Of a stretch of DNA of 21,583 nt, positions 14,501 through 21,569 are shown piece after piece. The stretch is from JAAYQA01 sp964510345 (lineage in GTDB: Bacteria > Bacillota > Clostridia > Tissierellales > Peptoniphilaceae): the NCBI GenBank assembly GCA_964510345.1, contig CAZEBB010000033.1:1-21583 (forward strand). The letters run 5' to 3'. The notes under the pieces are model-generated. The model saw only the letters and a program-made list of their open reading frames with translations, had not been told where the DNA came from and did no database searches. The position numbers and the translations under genes are program-made. Every line of letters begins with the position of its first letter. Position 1 is the stretch's first letter.

Positions 14501-15217
14501 ATGATCAGACGAACAAGAATGCTGTTATGGAGCACGATGTTAATGATCCCCGGAATTTCCTTTGCTTCGGGGCAACAAGTATTTACCGTGATGTCTCATC
14601 CTGTGATCAGCACATTACTCTTGGTGATGGGCTTTGTCGGGCTCATACTGGAGATTTTCTCACCGGGATTCGGTCCCTTCGCCGTTTTGTCGTTGCTGGG
14701 TTTCGGATTGTTTTTTGCCACGGCATTATCGGTTAGGGATCAAGCGACACTGCCGCTGATTCTCTTTGTGCTGGGTTTGATTTTTGCAGCGATCGAGATG
14801 ATGATCCCCGGTTTTGGCTTGCCCGGGATCGCAGGGATCCTACTGATCGCGGCAGGCGTAGTGTTTTCTTTTGAAAATGTCGCTGTCGGTCTGCAGGCGA
14901 TGAGCGCTGCCATCGTTGTAACGGCTGTTGTCGTCTTCTTTCTCGTGAAGGCCGGTGTAAAGAGTCCGGTCTTTGACAGGATCCGGCTGGCTTTAAATTT
15001 TACAGACAAGTCGGGCTATGTGTCGACATCGGATAAAAAGGACTTAGTCGGTGCGACAGGACCGGCGCTGACCAATTTGCGCCCGTCGGGTGTCGCGGAA
15101 TTTTTTGACGCCCCAGTAGATGTTGTGAGTGAAGGAGAGTTTATTACTAAGGGAGAGGCTGTCACGGTGATCCGTGTCGAAGGCGCTCGAATTATTGTGA
15201 GGAGGAATCAATTATAA
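14501..15217 (+). CDS. NfeD family membrane protein (short form)
   Basis: 238-residue membrane protein of the NfeD family, partner of the flotillin encoded next. A signal-peptide-like N-terminus (1-22, ending ISFASG) is followed by a very short linker, four to five membrane helices (about 36-155) and a C-terminal OB-fold domain (about 185-238, DLVGATGPALTNLRPSG ... GEAVTVIRVEGARIIVRR). The Bacillus YqeZ homologue (over 430 residues) has a ClpP-like serine protease domain between signal peptide and helices; here it is missing while the signal peptide remains. AAGGAGGTG lies 4 bases before the ATG. It shares one base with floA (TAATG), so the two are coupled. Confidence 0.9.
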   Translation: MIRRTRMLLWSTMLMIPGISFASGQQVFTVMSHPVISTLLLVMGFVGLILEIFSPGFGPFAVLSLLGFGLFFATALSVRDQATLPLILFVLGLIFAAIEMMIPGFGLPGIAGILLIAAGVVFSFENVAVGLQAMSAAIVVTAVVVFFLVKAGVKSPVFDRIRLALNFTDKSGYVSTSDKKDLVGATGPALTNLRPSGVAEFFDAPVDVVSEGEFITKGEAVTVIRVEGARIIVRRNQL

Positions 15218-16215
15218 TGCCAGGTTTTATGCCGACCGTTGTCATCGCGATTGCGATTTTACTGTTTCTCATGTTGTTTTTTACTTTCATTCCGGTGGGA
15301 CTGTGGGTCACCGCGTTCTTCTCGGGTGTCAGTGTCAAGATCTCGTCTTTGATCGGAATGCGACTGCGCCGCGTCGTGCCGTCTCGTATCATTAACCCGC
15401 TGATCAAGGCGACAAAAGCGGGCGTTTCGCTTAACACGGATCAGCTGGAAGCGCACTTTTTAGCCGGTGGGAATGTCAACACGCTGGTCGACGCGCTCAT
15501 CGCAGCACAACGAGCGGAAATTCCGTTGGAGTTTGAACGGGCAGCGGCGATCGACCTCGCAGGACGTAATGTGCTGGAAGCGGTGCAGGTCAGCGTCAAC
15601 CCGAAAGTCATTGAAACACCAAAAATTGCAGCCGTCGCAAAAGATGGGATCGAGATCATCGCGAAGGCTAAAGTAACCGTGCGAGCCAATATCGACCGCT
15701 TGGTCGGTGGAGCCGGTGAAGAGACGATCATCGCCCGCGTCGGCGAGGGGATCGTCACGACGGTCGGTTCGTCGGAGTCTCACAAAATGGTATTGGAAAA
15801 CCCGGACTCGATCTCGCGTACGGTCTTAGCGAAAGGCTTAGACTCGGGAACTGCTTTTGAGATCCTCTCGATCGATATCGCAGATGTCGACGTCGGCAGA
15901 AACGTCGGAGCTAATTTACAGACAGAACAAGCGGAAGCGGATAAGCGCATTGCGCAGGCGAAAGCGGAAGAACGCCGTGCCATGGCTGTAGCAAAAGAGC
16001 AGGAAATGGTCGCAGAAGTGCAAGAGATGCGCGCGAAAGTTGTCGAAGCCGAATCGCAAGTTCCCTTGGCACTGGCGGATGCATTAAAAGAAGGAAAGCT
16101 TGGCGTCATGGATTATTACGGTATGCAAAATGTGATCGCGGATACGAAGATGCGAAGCTCGATCTCGGACGCCGGCAAGGACTCAGGAGCCAATCGCCCG
16201 GACAAGAATAAATAG
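15217..16215 (+). CDS. floA: Flotillin-like protein FloA
   Basis: 332-residue membrane-associated scaffold protein that organises functional membrane microdomains. An N-terminal hydrophobic hairpin (about 5-37) anchors it; the PHB/SPFH domain follows (about 60-235), then an Ala/Glu/Lys-rich coiled-coil (about 236-285: EQAEADKRIAQAKAEERR and onward) and a short polar tail. Length matches Bacillus FloA (about 330). The region IPLEFERAAAIDLAGRNVLE is characteristic. The start has GAGGAGG about 10 bases upstream. The nfeD-floA pair is conserved and the products are thought to act together at the membrane. Confidence 0.96.
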   Translation: MPGFMPTVVIAIAILLFLMLFFTFIPVGLWVTAFFSGVSVKISSLIGMRLRRVVPSRIINPLIKATKAGVSLNTDQLEAHFLAGGNVNTLVDALIAAQRAEIPLEFERAAAIDLAGRNVLEAVQVSVNPKVIETPKIAAVAKDGIEIIAKAKVTVRANIDRLVGGAGEETIIARVGEGIVTTVGSSESHKMVLENPDSISRTVLAKGLDSGTAFEILSIDIADVDVGRNVGANLQTEQAEADKRIAQAKAEERRAMAVAKEQEMVAEVQEMRAKVVEAESQVPLALADALKEGKLGVMDYYGMQNVIADTKMRSSISDAGKDSGANRPDKNK

Positions 16216-16223
16216 GCCGCGTC

Positions 16224-16748
16224 ATGGAATTTGCGATCCTGTGGTTGGTCCTCATCTTTATCGGAAAGGCGATGGGCGAAAGCCATAAGAATAAGAAACA
16301 AAAGAACACGAATCAGGCGCGAAGACAGCAGACGACGGAGACGAAACGTGCAGAACCCAAGAAAAAGGGATTCTTTGGAGCGCTTCAAGAAGAGTTAGAG
16401 CGCCTTGAGCTCGAAGAAAAGGAAAAACAGCGACAAGCTGTGCAAAAGGCGGACCAGGCGTTACGACAGGAGCCGCCAACGAAGAAAGTGAAGCAGAAGG
16501 CGTCTCTTCCACGAGACGAAGAAGAGGCAGCGGAGGAATATCTTGCACGTCAAGAGCAACTGCGTTTGCGCGACGCGCTCAATCAAGTCGCTATGAGTCA
16601 AACCGTAGACGACAATTATCGCATCAATCGCAACACCGGTTTTTCCGTTCAAAATCTTCAGGCGCGGTTTCCGGATCCGGCACAACAGATGGTCGTCCTG
16701 TCTGAAATATTTGGAAAGCCGGTCAGTCTGCGCAACGAAAAACGATAG
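16224..16748 (+). CDS. Membrane-anchored coiled-coil protein of unknown function
   Basis: 174 residues, not recognised. One N-terminal hydrophobic segment (about 3-17, FAILWLVLIFIGKAMG) is followed by a strongly charged Lys/Glu/Gln-rich stretch likely to form a coiled coil (about 48-120, LEELERLE-type repeats) and a C-terminal segment ending AQQMVVLSEIFGKPVSLR. This last motif recalls the LSEIxGxPxxLR ends of other small clostridial membrane proteins; that is an impression, not a search. It starts 8 bases after floA with only a weak ribosome binding site, so it probably belongs to the nfeD-floA operon. It occupies the position of yqfB-yqfD in Bacillus but shows no similarity to sporulation proteins that I can see. 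Confidence 0.75.
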   Translation: MEFAILWLVLIFIGKAMGESHKNKKQKNTNQARRQQTTETKRAEPKKKGFFGALQEELERLELEEKEKQRQAVQKADQALRQEPPTKKVKQKASLPRDEEEAAEEYLARQEQLRLRDALNQVAMSQTVDDNYRINRNTGFSVQNLQARFPDPAQQMVVLSEIFGKPVSLRNEKR

Positions 16749-16751
16749 GTC

Positions 16752-16780
16752 AGAGCCGAAGCGAATTTCGCCTCGGCTCT
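16752..16780 (+). terminator. Hairpin after the floA operon, possible terminator
   Basis: AGAGCCGA (16752-16759) pairs perfectly with TCGGCTCT (16773-16780), with further GCG/CGC pairing inside. There is no T run after it, so termination efficiency is doubtful; it could act as an mRNA 3' stabiliser. Confidence 0.5.
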
Positions 16781-16805
16781 CGCTATCTACTGTCGCGGTA
16801 TGCTA

Positions 16806-16814
16806 TGCTATAAT
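16806..16814 (+). promoter_or_regulatory. Extended -10 promoter for the phoH-era-recO operon
   Basis: TGCTATAAT is an extended -10 with consensus TATAAT (16809-16814), 33 bases ahead of the TTG start of phoH. No good -35 is seen. Confidence 0.6.
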
Positions 16815-16847
16815 CATTAGAAAGAGAACAAAGGAGCGAAGCGATAC

Positions 16848-17807
16848 TTGCAAATACCCATTCAGGTTTCAGAATATGCGTTTATCCCGGTGTTGTTCGG
16901 GTCGCTGGATAAGAGAAAGAAATGGTTAGAGGAAACGATGTCAGTCAAAATCGGACACAATGATACGGAGATCCTCGTGACAGGCGAAGAACAAGCGGTG
17001 GAACAGACGCGAAAGGTCATCGATCAATTGCAGAAAAACTATACAAACGGGAACCCCGTCGACGAACAACAGGTACGTTATGCGGTGGAGATCGCAAAAT
17101 CGGAGCCGTCCTATGAACTGGAAACCCTTATGCAGGAAGTGTTATTACTGACGCACTCAGGCCGTTCGTTAAAGCCGAAAACACTGGGGCAGGCGGCATA
17201 TATCCAATCCATCCGCAAGCACGACATCGTGTTTGGGATCGGGCCGGCGGGTACAGGAAAAACCTATCTCGCCATGGCGATGGCAGTGGATGCGTTTCGC
17301 AAGAAAATGGTCGAGCGCATCATCTTAACGCGTCCGGCGGTGGAAGCGGGCGAAAGTTTGGGCTTTTTACCCGGAGACCTACAAGAGAAAATTGACCCGT
17401 ATCTTCGCCCGTTGTACGATGCCTTATTTGACATGTTGGGCTACGATACATTTTTGAAGTTGAAAGAGAAGGGCGTCATCGAGGTGGCACCGCTCGCCTA
17501 TATGCGCGGCCGCACGCTGGATAATGCGTTTATCATCCTCGATGAAGCGCAAAACACGTCCAATGAGCAGATGAAGATGTTTTTGACGCGTATGGGATAT
17601 GGGTCCAAGGCGATCGTGACGGGTGATATCACCCAGATCGACTTGCCGAAAGGGCGATCGTCAGGTTTGATCACTGTGAGTCGAATCCTGCGTAATGTCA
17701 AAGGGATTTCCTTTGTGCAGTTTTCAAAGTCTGACGTAGTGCGTCACCCGCTCGTACAGCGGATTATCGAAGCCTATGAACGGGATGAAGAGTCTAAGAC
17801 ATCATGA
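16848..17807 (+). CDS. phoH: PhoH family ATPase
   Basis: 319-residue cytosolic P-loop ATPase of the PhoH family, usually found beside ybeY and thought to work in RNA metabolism. Walker A is GPAGTGKT (132-139) and Walker B is FIILDEAQN (228-236), followed by the typical GDITQIDLP segment; an N-terminal KH-like region (about 1-65) precedes them. It starts with TTG (AAGGAG at 16831-16836, rather long spacing); no better start exists in this frame. Length is normal. It overlaps ybeY by ATGA. In Bacillus a 7TM-HD phosphohydrolase gene lies between phoH and ybeY; it is absent here. Confidence 0.95.
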   Translation: MQIPIQVSEYAFIPVLFGSLDKRKKWLEETMSVKIGHNDTEILVTGEEQAVEQTRKVIDQLQKNYTNGNPVDEQQVRYAVEIAKSEPSYELETLMQEVLLLTHSGRSLKPKTLGQAAYIQSIRKHDIVFGIGPAGTGKTYLAMAMAVDAFRKKMVERIILTRPAVEAGESLGFLPGDLQEKIDPYLRPLYDALFDMLGYDTFLKLKEKGVIEVAPLAYMRGRTLDNAFIILDEAQNTSNEQMKMFLTRMGYGSKAIVTGDITQIDLPKGRSSGLITVSRILRNVKGISFVQFSKSDVVRHPLVQRIIEAYERDEESKTS

Positions 17808-18274
17808 CATTGTATGTAGAAAATCGACAGGATTCGATTTCGATTTCTGATCAGACTTTGGATGATCTCGAACAGGCGATCACGACCGCACTGGCGACGC
17901 AGAACTTTACCGGTGACTATGAGATCAGCCTCAGTTTTGTGACGCAAGACGAGATGCGGATACTCAACCGCGAGTATCGCGGGATCGACCGCACGACCGA
18001 TGTCCTGTCATTTCCGACGGACTTTGAAATCGAACTGCCGATCATGCCGCTAGGCGATATCGTCATCGACCCGATGCGTGCCGCTGAACAGGCGGAGGAA
18101 ATCGGACATTCTTTAGAAGAAGAATTATTGTACTTGACGATCCACTCGGTAATGCACTTACTCGGGTATGACCATATGGAAGAAGAGGAGAAGAGGAGCA
18201 TGAGAGAGGCGGAGAAAAAGGCCCTCTCGGAGGTACGAAGAGATGGCGCCGAAGAAGAAGTCGACGGAGTTTAA
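17804..18274 (+). CDS. ybeY: Endoribonuclease YbeY (16S rRNA maturation and quality control)
   Basis: 156-residue zinc-dependent RNase of the UPF0054 family, acting on 16S rRNA 3' end processing and late-stage ribosome quality control. The zinc motif HxxxHxxxxxH is intact as HSVMHLLGYDH (His114, His118, His124), preceded by TTDVLSFPTDF and LGDIVID, both typical. The C-terminal tail is acidic/basic and variable. It is coupled to phoH upstream and its last 32 bases overlap the next gene, so ybeY and the kinase fusion are co-translated. Confidence 0.95.
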   Translation: MTLYVENRQDSISISDQTLDDLEQAITTALATQNFTGDYEISLSFVTQDEMRILNREYRGIDRTTDVLSFPTDFEIELPIMPLGDIVIDPMRAAEQAEEIGHSLEEELLYLTIHSVMHLLGYDHMEEEEKRSMREAEKKALSEVRRDGAEEEVDGV

Positions 18275-18974
18275 ATGTAAGTCGTTTATCCAGAGTTTCA
18301 ATTACGCGGTAGCGGGCATTTTGTCCGCTTTTCGACATGAATTCAATTTTCGCTTCCATATCGCGAGTGCCTTGGTGGCGCTGGTCTTAAGCCTGTTTTT
18401 TGACTTTACGAGACTGGAATTTCTGGCGCTTTCATTTACGATTTCGCTCGTTTTTATTGCGGAGATGATCAATACGGCGATCGAGAAGACGGTCGACTTA
18501 CTGTCGCCTGAGTATGCGGAAGCTGCCGGGGTCGCAAAGGATGTAGCAGCCGGTGCGGTATTGATTTCCGCCGTCAATGCGATCATCGTGTTTGTCTTGC
18601 TGTATGTCATTCGATTCGACAGCTTTCGAATCTCATTACTCGCGAAAGTCCGAGCGAATCCCCTCTATATCGCATTTATCATCGTGATGATCATCATTTT
18701 GCTGACGATTATCGTAAAGAGCAAGTTTTCGAAAGGTCACGGGACCTACTTTCAAGGCGGAACGGTCAGCGGGCACGCCATGCTTTCGTTTTCGATGGCG
18801 ACGATCATCGCTGCGTTCAGCAATCAGATCGTCGTCATTTTGCTCGCATATTTTCTTGCGTTCCTCGTGGCGGAAAGCCGCGTCGAAGGCGGCATTCACA
18901 AGACGACGGAGGTACTCTCCGGCGGAATGCTGGGGCTGTTGGTGACGATGCTGTTATTGAACCTGATACGTTAG
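18243..18974 (+). CDS. Fusion of DgkA-type lipid kinase and PAP2 phosphatase
   Basis: 243-residue integral membrane protein with two domains. Residues about 12-122 are a diacylglycerol kinase/undecaprenol kinase (DgkA family) with NYAVAGILSAF, EFNFRFHI, the catalytic EMINTAIEKTVDL (74-86) and AKDVAAGAVLISA. Residues about 138-243 are a PAP2 phosphatase domain with a lysine-rich segment (KSKFSKGHG), SGH (176-178) and SRxxxxxH (212-219); the first canonical PAP2 motif lacks RP and the last acidic residue is Glu223 instead of Asp. In Gram-positive bacteria DgkA phosphorylates undecaprenol while PAP2 enzymes dephosphorylate undecaprenyl diphosphate; both give undecaprenyl phosphate. GGAGGT lies 8 bases before the ATG at 18243, inside ybeY. 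Such fusions are known; the substrate here is inferred. Confidence 0.9.
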   Translation: MAPKKKSTEFKCKSFIQSFNYAVAGILSAFRHEFNFRFHIASALVALVLSLFFDFTRLEFLALSFTISLVFIAEMINTAIEKTVDLLSPEYAEAAGVAKDVAAGAVLISAVNAIIVFVLLYVIRFDSFRISLLAKVRANPLYIAFIIVMIIILLTIIVKSKFSKGHGTYFQGGTVSGHAMLSFSMATIIAAFSNQIVVILLAYFLAFLVAESRVEGGIHKTTEVLSGGMLGLLVTMLLLNLIR

Positions 18975-18982
18975 GAGACGAG

Positions 18983-19381
18983 ATGAACCGGGATAAAATC
19001 ATAGAACTGGCATTAGAAGCCAAGGAAAAAGCATATGTTCCCTACTCAGGATTCCACGTGGGGGCATGCGTAGAAACGGAAGACGGTGAACTCATTACCG
19101 GCAGCAATATCGAAATCGCCTCCTACTCACCGACACTATGCGCCGAGAGAACGGCGATCTTTACCGCTGTTCACAAGGGAGCACGGCGTATTACGAGGAT
19201 CGCCGTGACTGCCGATGGGAAGGATACCTTTCCTTGCGGCGTTTGCCGGCAAGTGATGCGTGAGTTCGGTCCGGATATGGAGATTTTAATCGTCAACTCA
19301 AAAGAGGACGTGACCACGTACACATTAGAGGAGTTGTTGCCGCACAGTTTTGGACCGGAGGACTTAGGGCATGGGCTATAA
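18983..19381 (+). CDS. cdd: Cytidine deaminase
   Basis: 132-residue homotetrameric-type zinc enzyme converting cytidine and deoxycytidine to uridine and deoxyuridine in pyrimidine salvage. Zinc ligands are Cys53 in CAERTA and Cys85/Cys88 in PCGVC; Glu55 is the catalytic proton shuttle. The N-terminal YVPYSGFHVGACV is typical. Length is normal. GGAGACGAG precedes the ATG. The 3' end overlaps era by 11 bases, a conserved cdd-era arrangement. Confidence 0.96.
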   Translation: MNRDKIIELALEAKEKAYVPYSGFHVGACVETEDGELITGSNIEIASYSPTLCAERTAIFTAVHKGARRITRIAVTADGKDTFPCGVCRQVMREFGPDMEILIVNSKEDVTTYTLEELLPHSFGPEDLGHGL

Positions 19382-20258
19382 ATCAGGTTTTGTAACGGTT
19401 ATCGGGCGACCGAATGTGGGGAAATCCACACTGCTGAATCGAATCATCGGCGAAAAAGTGACGATTGTTTCCGACAAGCCGCAGACGACGAGAAATAAAA
19501 TCCAATTGATTTACACGGCGGACGACGCGCAGATCATTTTTTTGGACACGCCGGGGATTCAGGAGCCGAAAAACAAACTCGGCGACTATATGCTCGGTGT
19601 ATCAAAAAACACATTACAGGATGTAGATGTCATATTATTTTTGGTTGAACCGGGAGCCGTTATGGGGGCCATGGATACGAAAATTCGGACATTACTCGCT
19701 GATGTCGAGACGCCGATCCTACCCTTGCTCAACAAGACGGATACACTCACAGAAGAGGAAACGCAGTCTCTGTTGGCGACCTATCGTGAAATCGAAGGGT
19801 TTGCGAATATCATGCCGATGTCCGCAGCGGACGGTACGGGGGTGGACGCGGTGATCAAGACGATTATCGAGCACCTGCCGGAAGGACCGAAGTACTATCC
19901 GGACGATATGATCACCGACCAACCGGAGCGTTTTATTGCGGCGGAACTGATCCGCGAGAAGGCCATGGTACATCTGCGAGAAGAGATCCCGCACGGGATT
20001 GTCGTAGAGATTTTATCCATGAAAAAACGCGAGGGGAAAGAACTTGTGGACATCGAAGCCAATGTATTTGTCGAGAGGAAATCTCATAAGGGAATGGTCA
20101 TCGGTAAAGGTGGACAGATGCTGAAACAGATCGGTCAAGAGGCGCGCATGGATATCGAACGCCTATTGGGAGATCGCGTTCACTTGCAGTTGTGGGTGAA
20201 GGTGGCGGATCGCTGGAGAAATGAAGCGAATCGCCTAAAAGAATTCGGCTACAAATGA
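19371..20258 (+). CDS. era: GTPase Era (16S rRNA / 30S assembly)
   Basis: 295-residue essential GTPase that binds the 3' end of 16S rRNA during 30S maturation, at the membrane or in the cytosol. GTPase motifs are G1 GRPNVGKS (12-19), G2 PQTTR (37-41), G3 DTPG (59-62), G4 NKTD (121-124) and G5 SAAD (151-154). The C-terminal KH domain has GMVIGKGGQMLKQIG. Length is normal. It overlaps cdd at the start and recO (ATGA) at the end, so era and recO are coupled. Together with ybeY and rsmE nearby it makes this locus rich in 30S assembly functions. Confidence 0.97.
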   Translation: MGYKSGFVTVIGRPNVGKSTLLNRIIGEKVTIVSDKPQTTRNKIQLIYTADDAQIIFLDTPGIQEPKNKLGDYMLGVSKNTLQDVDVILFLVEPGAVMGAMDTKIRTLLADVETPILPLLNKTDTLTEEETQSLLATYREIEGFANIMPMSAADGTGVDAVIKTIIEHLPEGPKYYPDDMITDQPERFIAAELIREKAMVHLREEIPHGIVVEILSMKKREGKELVDIEANVFVERKSHKGMVIGKGGQMLKQIGQEARMDIERLLGDRVHLQLWVKVADRWRNEANRLKEFGYK

Positions 20259-20956
20259 TTAAGAATCTTCACGGAATTGTGCTGACGAGCATGAGATACC
20301 GAGAAAGCGGAAAAATTCTCCGCGTTTTCACCAGAGAACGCGGACTTCTTTCTGTCATGGCACAAGGGGTCTATAAAAAGAACAGCAGCCTACTGGCGGT
20401 AACGGAGACTTTTGCCGAAAGCGATTGGGATCTCGAAGCGGGACGGCAGATGTATTATTTACGTGGAACCGAGCTGATCGACCTGCACTACCTGCTCAGG
20501 CAGTCCATAGAATGGCTGCATGCAGCGCAAAAAGGGGCATCCTATATCATTCGGGCGATTCCTGAAGAAGTTCCGCAAGTTGAGGTCTTCGATCTGTACC
20601 GTGAACTTCTGACTCGGTTGCCCGAAGGGAAAGATCCGGCCTCTCTACAGTGCGCTTTCATGCTCCAGTTGGTTCGTAATCTGGGGTCTGCGCCGTATCT
20701 TCACGCATGCACGCATTGTGGAAATCGGAAGATTAAAACGATGCGATTTTCGTTGCCATTGCAGGGAATTTTGTGTGAGAAATGCCACCTTATTGATCGA
20801 CAAAGTCAACCGTTTTCAAAGGATGACTACTTTCAGGTTTATTCATTGCTTAACAAGAGTTTGAAAGAAATCTCATTACAAGGATCACAAACTACTTCAG
20901 AACGAGTTAGATTTTTAGTAGAAGAGTATGTAAAAAACACAATTGACCTCCGATAA
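20255..20956 (+). CDS. recO: DNA repair protein RecO
   Basis: 233-residue recombination mediator that, with RecR, loads RecA on SSB-coated gaps. The N-terminal OB fold begins NLHGIVLTSMRYRESGKILR, the middle is helical, and a zinc site is formed by CTHCG and CEKCH (Cys about 152, 155, 174 and 177). Length is slightly below the family mean of 240-250. The start codon overlaps the era stop. Codon use near its 3' end becomes more AT-rich, continuing into the AT-rich intergenic region that follows. Confidence 0.94.
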   Translation: MIKNLHGIVLTSMRYRESGKILRVFTRERGLLSVMAQGVYKKNSSLLAVTETFAESDWDLEAGRQMYYLRGTELIDLHYLLRQSIEWLHAAQKGASYIIRAIPEEVPQVEVFDLYRELLTRLPEGKDPASLQCAFMLQLVRNLGSAPYLHACTHCGNRKIKTMRFSLPLQGILCEKCHLIDRQSQPFSKDDYFQVYSLLNKSLKEISLQGSQTTSERVRFLVEEYVKNTIDLR

Positions 20957-21036
20957 GAAACGATCGTCACTCAAAAAATGCATAAATTATTATACTGTAT
21001 CGCAGGATGAGAAAGCATTCGTTAACTAACGATCAT

Positions 21037-21060
21037 ATTCATAAGTATATAGGTATGAAT
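21037..21060. promoter_or_regulatory. Near-palindromic 24-bp site upstream of the V-ATPase operon
   Basis: ATTCATA (21037-21043) and TATGAAT (21054-21060) are perfect inverted repeats, and the centre TATATA is also symmetric, leaving only two mismatched pairs across 24 bp. It lies about 60 bp upstream of the first promoter. It could be a regulator site; no family is assigned. Confidence 0.35.
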
Positions 21061-21061
21061 T

Positions 21062-21088
21062 GAAAATGCGATGCCTTTTTGCATTTTC
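21062..21088 (+). terminator. Hairpin after recO, weak terminator candidate
   Basis: GAAAATGC (21062-21069) and GCATTTTC (21081-21088) pair perfectly around an 11-base loop. Only a loose T-rich stretch follows (TAATTTCTTT), so it may be a weak terminator of the phoH-recO operon or part of the regulatory region. Confidence 0.4.
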
Positions 21089-21098
21089 GGTAATTTCT

Positions 21099-21127
21099 TT
21101 GACATGATTATCGATCGATAATATATT
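21099..21127 (+). promoter_or_regulatory. Promoter P1 of the V-ATPase operon with a palindrome in its spacer
   Basis: A consensus TTGACA (21099-21104), a 17-bp spacer and TATTAT (21122-21127) make the best promoter in the window. The spacer is almost filled by the perfect 16-bp palindrome ATTATCGATCGATAAT (21107-21122), which would make a natural operator site. Confidence 0.7.
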
Positions 21128-21143
21128 ATTTGTGAATAAAAGT

Positions 21144-21172
21144 TTGATTTAGTTATAGGATTTCGCTATAAT
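21144..21172 (+). promoter_or_regulatory. Promoter P2 of the V-ATPase operon
   Basis: TTGATT (21144-21149), a 17-bp spacer and a consensus TATAAT (21167-21172) lie 45 bp downstream of P1. Transcription would start near 21179, leaving a leader of about 65 bases before the first gene. Confidence 0.7.
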
Positions 21173-21245
21173 AAGACCAGTACTACCTTATTTTTTGTAT
21201 GGTCTATTAAGGTCGGAAAAAAACAGGATAGCAGGAGGTGAAGCA

Positions 21246-21569
21246 ATGGGAAATACGACCCTGGAGCAAATCCAGCGCGCCGAACAAGAAGCGCGGGAAA
21301 TGGTTTCTTCTGCGCAACTGGAAGCAAAACGTATGGTCCAGGAAGCAGAGGAACAAGCCACTACGCTGCATCGAACCAGCGTCGAAGACATGATTCGACG
21401 TGCGGACGCCTTGATACAGGAAGGTAAGGCGAACGCTGAGAAGGAAGCAGAGCCTTTGATTGAATCCGGCAAGAAGCAGCAAGCTGCATTACAATCGGTC
21501 CCGCAGAAGACGATCGATGCGGCGGCTCAAAAGATTGTAGAGAGGATCGTGGGAAAAAATGGCAATTGA
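21246..21569 (+). CDS. V-type (A-type) ATPase subunit H / stalk subunit
   Basis: 107-residue Ala/Glu/Gln-rich protein, almost entirely a predicted coiled coil (about 5-75), ending AAQKIVERIVGKNGN. This is the peripheral stalk subunit that opens many bacterial V-type ATPase operons (AtpH of archaeal-type enzymes, called G or NtpF in Enterococcus). It links the soluble and membrane parts of the rotary H+ or Na+ pump. The ATG at 21246 has AGGAGGTG 5 bases upstream; the frame extends further upstream without a better site. The assignment rests on the pattern and on the next gene, which begins like subunit I. FoF1 subunit b is less likely because no membrane segment is present. Confidence 0.8.
   Translation: MGNTTLEQIQRAEQEAREMVSSAQLEAKRMVQEAEEQATTLHRTSVEDMIRRADALIQEGKANAEKEAEPLIESGKKQQAALQSVPQKTIDAAAQKIVERIVGKNGN

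Noticed and set aside
20957..21245. A small gene in the AT-rich gap between recO and the V-ATPase operon
   Set aside because: No open frame with start codon, ribosome binding site and reasonable length was found; the region is explained by promoters and palindromes.
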